Program-made: the position numbers and the translations under genes
In this document: in pieces, positions 61,901-64,000 of the stretch
How positions within the stretch are numbered: the stretch's first letter is position 1
How the letters are laid out: each line of letters starts with the position of its first letter
Notes under the pieces: model-generated
Databases searched by the model: none
What the model was told of the DNA's origin: nothing
The model's input: the letters and a program-made list of their open reading frames with translations, nothing else
Virus record (IMG/VR): IMGVR_UViG_3300020421_001669
Span: 1 to 64,000 of that record
Source of the DNA: a virus
Direction: 5' to 3' (one strand)
Length of the DNA stretch: 64,000 bases

Positions 61901-63515
61901 GGCATCATATCACGGTAATCCCAACCTAAAATCAATTGGATATGAACATGATTTTTCTAAGGAACAATTAGAAGAATTAATTAAATGTGAAAGTGACCCA
62001 GTTTATTTTATAGAGAACTACTGTCAAATTGTAACCTTGGATAAAGGTCTACAACCTTTTAAACTGTACGACTGTCAGAAAAGAAAGGTAGATTTCATTA
62101 TGAATAATCGAAAGACTATTCTTATGGAAGGTAGACAGCAAGGTAAAACAGTAACAGCAGCTGCGTGTATATTACATTATTCTATATTCAATGCAGATAA
62201 AAACATTGCTATCATGGCGAACAAAACTGCTGCTGCTCGTGAAGTATTAAACAGATATCAAACTATGTATGAGAACCTTCCTGTCTGGATGCAACAGGGT
62301 GTCAAGACATGGAACAAGGGGGATGTGGACTTAGAGAATGGTTCTCGCGTGTTTACATCTGCAACCACATCATCTGGTATTCGGGGTAAATCAGTTAACT
62401 GGTTGTACATTGATGAGGCTGCAATCATACCAAATAACATAGCAGAAGAGTTTTTTGCATCTGTATATCCTACTATCTCTGCTGGTGAGACCACGAAGAT
62501 TCTTCTTACATCTACACCACTGGGATACAATCACTTCTGGAAGTTCTGGAATGAATCAGAAAAGGGTACGAATGGATTTCAAAATATGTTCATTCCCCAT
62601 ACTGAAATCCCAGGCCGAGATGATAACTGGGTAGAAGAACAGTTCAAGTTATTAGGTGAAGTGAAGTTTAACCAAGAGGTGTTGTGTGACTTCTTGGGGT
62701 CAACGAATACTTTGATTAGTGGTAAATCTCTTGCTACTATGTCATCAACAGACCCAGTATATAAGAAGGATGGTCTGGATATTTATGAAGAACCTCAAGA
62801 AGATAAATATTATGTGATAGCGGCTGACACTGCGAGAGGAATAGGGGGAGATTTTTCTGCCTTTATTGTTATCGACATAACAGCGATGCCGTTTAAAGTT
62901 GTTGGTAAGTATAGAGATAATAAAGTTTCACCTTTATTGTATCCAGACTTCATAGGAAAAGTTGCAAGAGACTACAACGATGCTTATGTTTTACTTGAGA
63001 CAAATGATATAGGACAACAAGTTGTAGATATACTTCACCAAGAACTAGAGTATGAGAACATTTTTAGTACAGTACAGGAAAAAACTAAACAATATGTTTC
63101 GCCTGGCTTCGGAAAACAAAGTACTCTAGGGGTGCGAACATCAAAAGCAGTAAAAAGACAGGGATGTTTGGCACTAAAAAGTTTGATTGAGGAACAGAAG
63201 TTCTTAATATTTGATGCTGAGTGTATAAGTGAACTGTCAACTTTTGTTGAGAGGAGTGGTACATTTGCTGCTGATGAAGGATACCACGATGACCTTGCCA
63301 TGTGTATGGTACTATTTGCATGGTTATCAACCAATACATTCTTTAAGGATTTGACTAATGTCGATATTCGTGACAATTTATACAATTCACAAATGAGAAT
63401 GATAGAAAATGATTTAACACCATTTGGGCTTGTGGTAGACGGACATGAACCAGAAGCAGAAGTTATGGATGGTGACTACTGGATGTTTGGTGATGAGAAA
63501 GAAAAATTTTTATAA
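61887..63515 (+). CDS. 17: Large terminase subunit gp17
   Basis: A 542-residue packaging motor (T4 gp17 is 610). Walker A is EGRQQGKT (about residues 82-89), Walker B LYIDEAA (about 173-179), and TSTPLGYNHFWKF is the coupling segment. The C-terminal RNase H-like nuclease has AADTARGIGGDFSA (first Asp), VLLETND and YHDDLAM (last Asp). It cuts the concatemer and pumps DNA into the head through the portal. Overlaps gp16 by 14 bases. Confidence 0.96.
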   Translation: MNQIEASYHGNPNLKSIGYEHDFSKEQLEELIKCESDPVYFIENYCQIVTLDKGLQPFKLYDCQKRKVDFIMNNRKTILMEGRQQGKTVTAAACILHYSIFNADKNIAIMANKTAAAREVLNRYQTMYENLPVWMQQGVKTWNKGDVDLENGSRVFTSATTSSGIRGKSVNWLYIDEAAIIPNNIAEEFFASVYPTISAGETTKILLTSTPLGYNHFWKFWNESEKGTNGFQNMFIPHTEIPGRDDNWVEEQFKLLGEVKFNQEVLCDFLGSTNTLISGKSLATMSSTDPVYKKDGLDIYEEPQEDKYYVIAADTARGIGGDFSAFIVIDITAMPFKVVGKYRDNKVSPLLYPDFIGKVARDYNDAYVLLETNDIGQQVVDILHQELEYENIFSTVQEKTKQYVSPGFGKQSTLGVRTSKAVKRQGCLALKSLIEEQKFLIFDAECISELSTFVERSGTFAADEGYHDDLAMCMVLFAWLSTNTFFKDLTNVDIRDNLYNSQMRMIENDLTPFGLVVDGHEPEAEVMDGDYWMFGDEKEKFL

Positions 63516-63518
63516 ATA
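63511..63518 (+). promoter_or_regulatory. Late-promoter-like motif before gp18
   Basis: TATAAATA overlaps the gp17 stop codon and lies 61 bases before the gp18 ATG. Sheath is needed in large amounts, so a dedicated late promoter is plausible. AAGGAG precedes the ATG. Confidence 0.6.
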
Positions 63519-63579
63519 ATTGTCAAGGAATAACTATTTAGTCAAGATAGATTAAAAACGAAATACGAAGGAGAACAAA

Positions 63580-64000
63580 ATGGCTTTCCAATTATCGCCT
63601 GGCGTCTTAACGAAAGAACAAGACCTTACTAATGTTGTCCCCGCTGTAGCCACTACTATTGGTGGAATCGTGGGAGACTTCCAGTGGGGCCCTGCTCATG
63701 AGATTGTTGCTATAACTAGTGAAAATAATCTCGTAGAGAGGTACGGCAAACCCACATCAAGTGTATATTATGACCACATGGTAGCATCAAGTTTCTTGGC
63801 TTACGGTTCACAATTGTTAACTGTCCGAGAAGTAGGAGCTGCTGCTAGAAACGCAGTTGGTACTGGTACTGCTGTAATAATCAAAAACAGAGAAGCATAT
63901 AATGAAAACTATGCTGCTGGAGAAGGTGCTGTTGGCCCTTGGGCTGCAAAATACCCCGGCACTAGAGGTAACGCGCTTAAAGTAGAAATCGCTGATATTA
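63580..64000 (+). CDS. 18: Tail sheath protein gp18 (5' part, cut by window end)
   Basis: The first 140 codons of the sheath gene, open to the window edge. The product begins MAFQLSPGVLTKEQDLTNVV, followed by GGIVGDFQWGPAHE, ERYGKP and SFLAYGSQLLTVRE, all standard for gp18 of T4-like phages (T4 gp18 is 659 residues). AAGGAG lies 8 bases before ATG 63580. The contractile sheath confirms a myovirus. Confidence 0.93.
   Translation, partial: MAFQLSPGVLTKEQDLTNVVPAVATTIGGIVGDFQWGPAHEIVAITSENNLVERYGKPTSSVYYDHMVASSFLAYGSQLLTVREVGAAARNAVGTGTAVIIKNREAYNENYAAGEGAVGPWAAKYPGTRGNALKVEIADI

Noticed and set aside
1-64000. CRISPR array, insertion sequence, integrase, attachment site or tRNA genes
   Set aside because: I looked for regularly spaced repeats, transposase or integrase motifs and cloverleaf sequences; apart from the tmRNA I saw none. 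A tRNA scan would be needed to be sure.

Overview
The window is a contiguous piece of an AT-rich genome of a T4-like (contractile-tailed) marine myovirus. The evidence is the string of T4-type virion genes (gp4, 48, 53, 27, 5, 25, 6, 7-like, 8, 13, 14, 15, 16, 17, 18), the replication/late-transcription block 33-59-32, PhoH, phage NATAAATA late-promoter-like motifs, and very dense gene packing with ATGA/TAATG overlaps. The auxiliary genes (twitch/SPASM radical SAM, carbamoyltransferase, 2OG oxygenases, small membrane proteins) are of the type seen in phages of marine cyanobacteria and SAR11. A circularly permuted two-piece tmRNA gene, typical of Alphaproteobacteria, points to an alphaproteobacterial host, possibly Pelagibacter-like. 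That host call is inference.

Layout. 1-12510: an auxiliary cassette on + made of three paralogous radical SAM enzymes with an N-terminal SPASM-like cysteine motif, a methyltransferase, an unknown 380-codon-class gene, two glycosyltransferase-like proteins, a UDP-sugar dehydrogenase-like enzyme, two SGNH hydrolases and a NodU/CmcH carbamoyltransferase. 12507-18286: PhoH, a PD-(D/E)XK nuclease, the permuted tmRNA, a small membrane protein, an exported SleB-type cell-wall hydrolase, an epimerase, then gp33, gp59, a small gene and gp32 with a strong terminator. 18287-19816: a second type of radical SAM protein. 19794-24847 (minus strand): an inverted tail block of gp4, a gp2-like protein, a gp54-like tube-family protein, two gp26-type proteins and a tape-measure candidate. 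24899-48699 (plus): the baseplate and fibre genes. 48703-56677: a second surface-glycan-type cassette, mostly minus strand, with four related glycosyltransferases (one fused to a SPASM-like domain), two oxygenase-like proteins and a methyltransferase. 56696-64000: neck, terminase and sheath genes in T4 order 13-14-15-16-17-18, the last one cut by the window edge.

How it works together. The virion genes give a complete baseplate/tail/neck/packaging set. Two auxiliary cassettes encode sugar-nucleotide chemistry, glycosyl transfer, O-carbamoylation, ester hydrolysis, oxidation, methylation and radical chemistry; the likely targets are a glycan or protein on the virion or host surface, or a modified macromolecule. 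No substrate can be read from the sequence. Two RNA-level features stand out: the permuted tmRNA with its own near-consensus promoter and tag AEEDTAYEDYALAA, and a U UUU UUC slippery heptamer at the end of a gp26-type gene that would fuse it, by a -1 frameshift, to a 63-residue extension directly upstream of the tape measure, as in the G/GT tail chaperones of lambda-like phages. A duplicated gp26-type gene just upstream lacks the slippery site.
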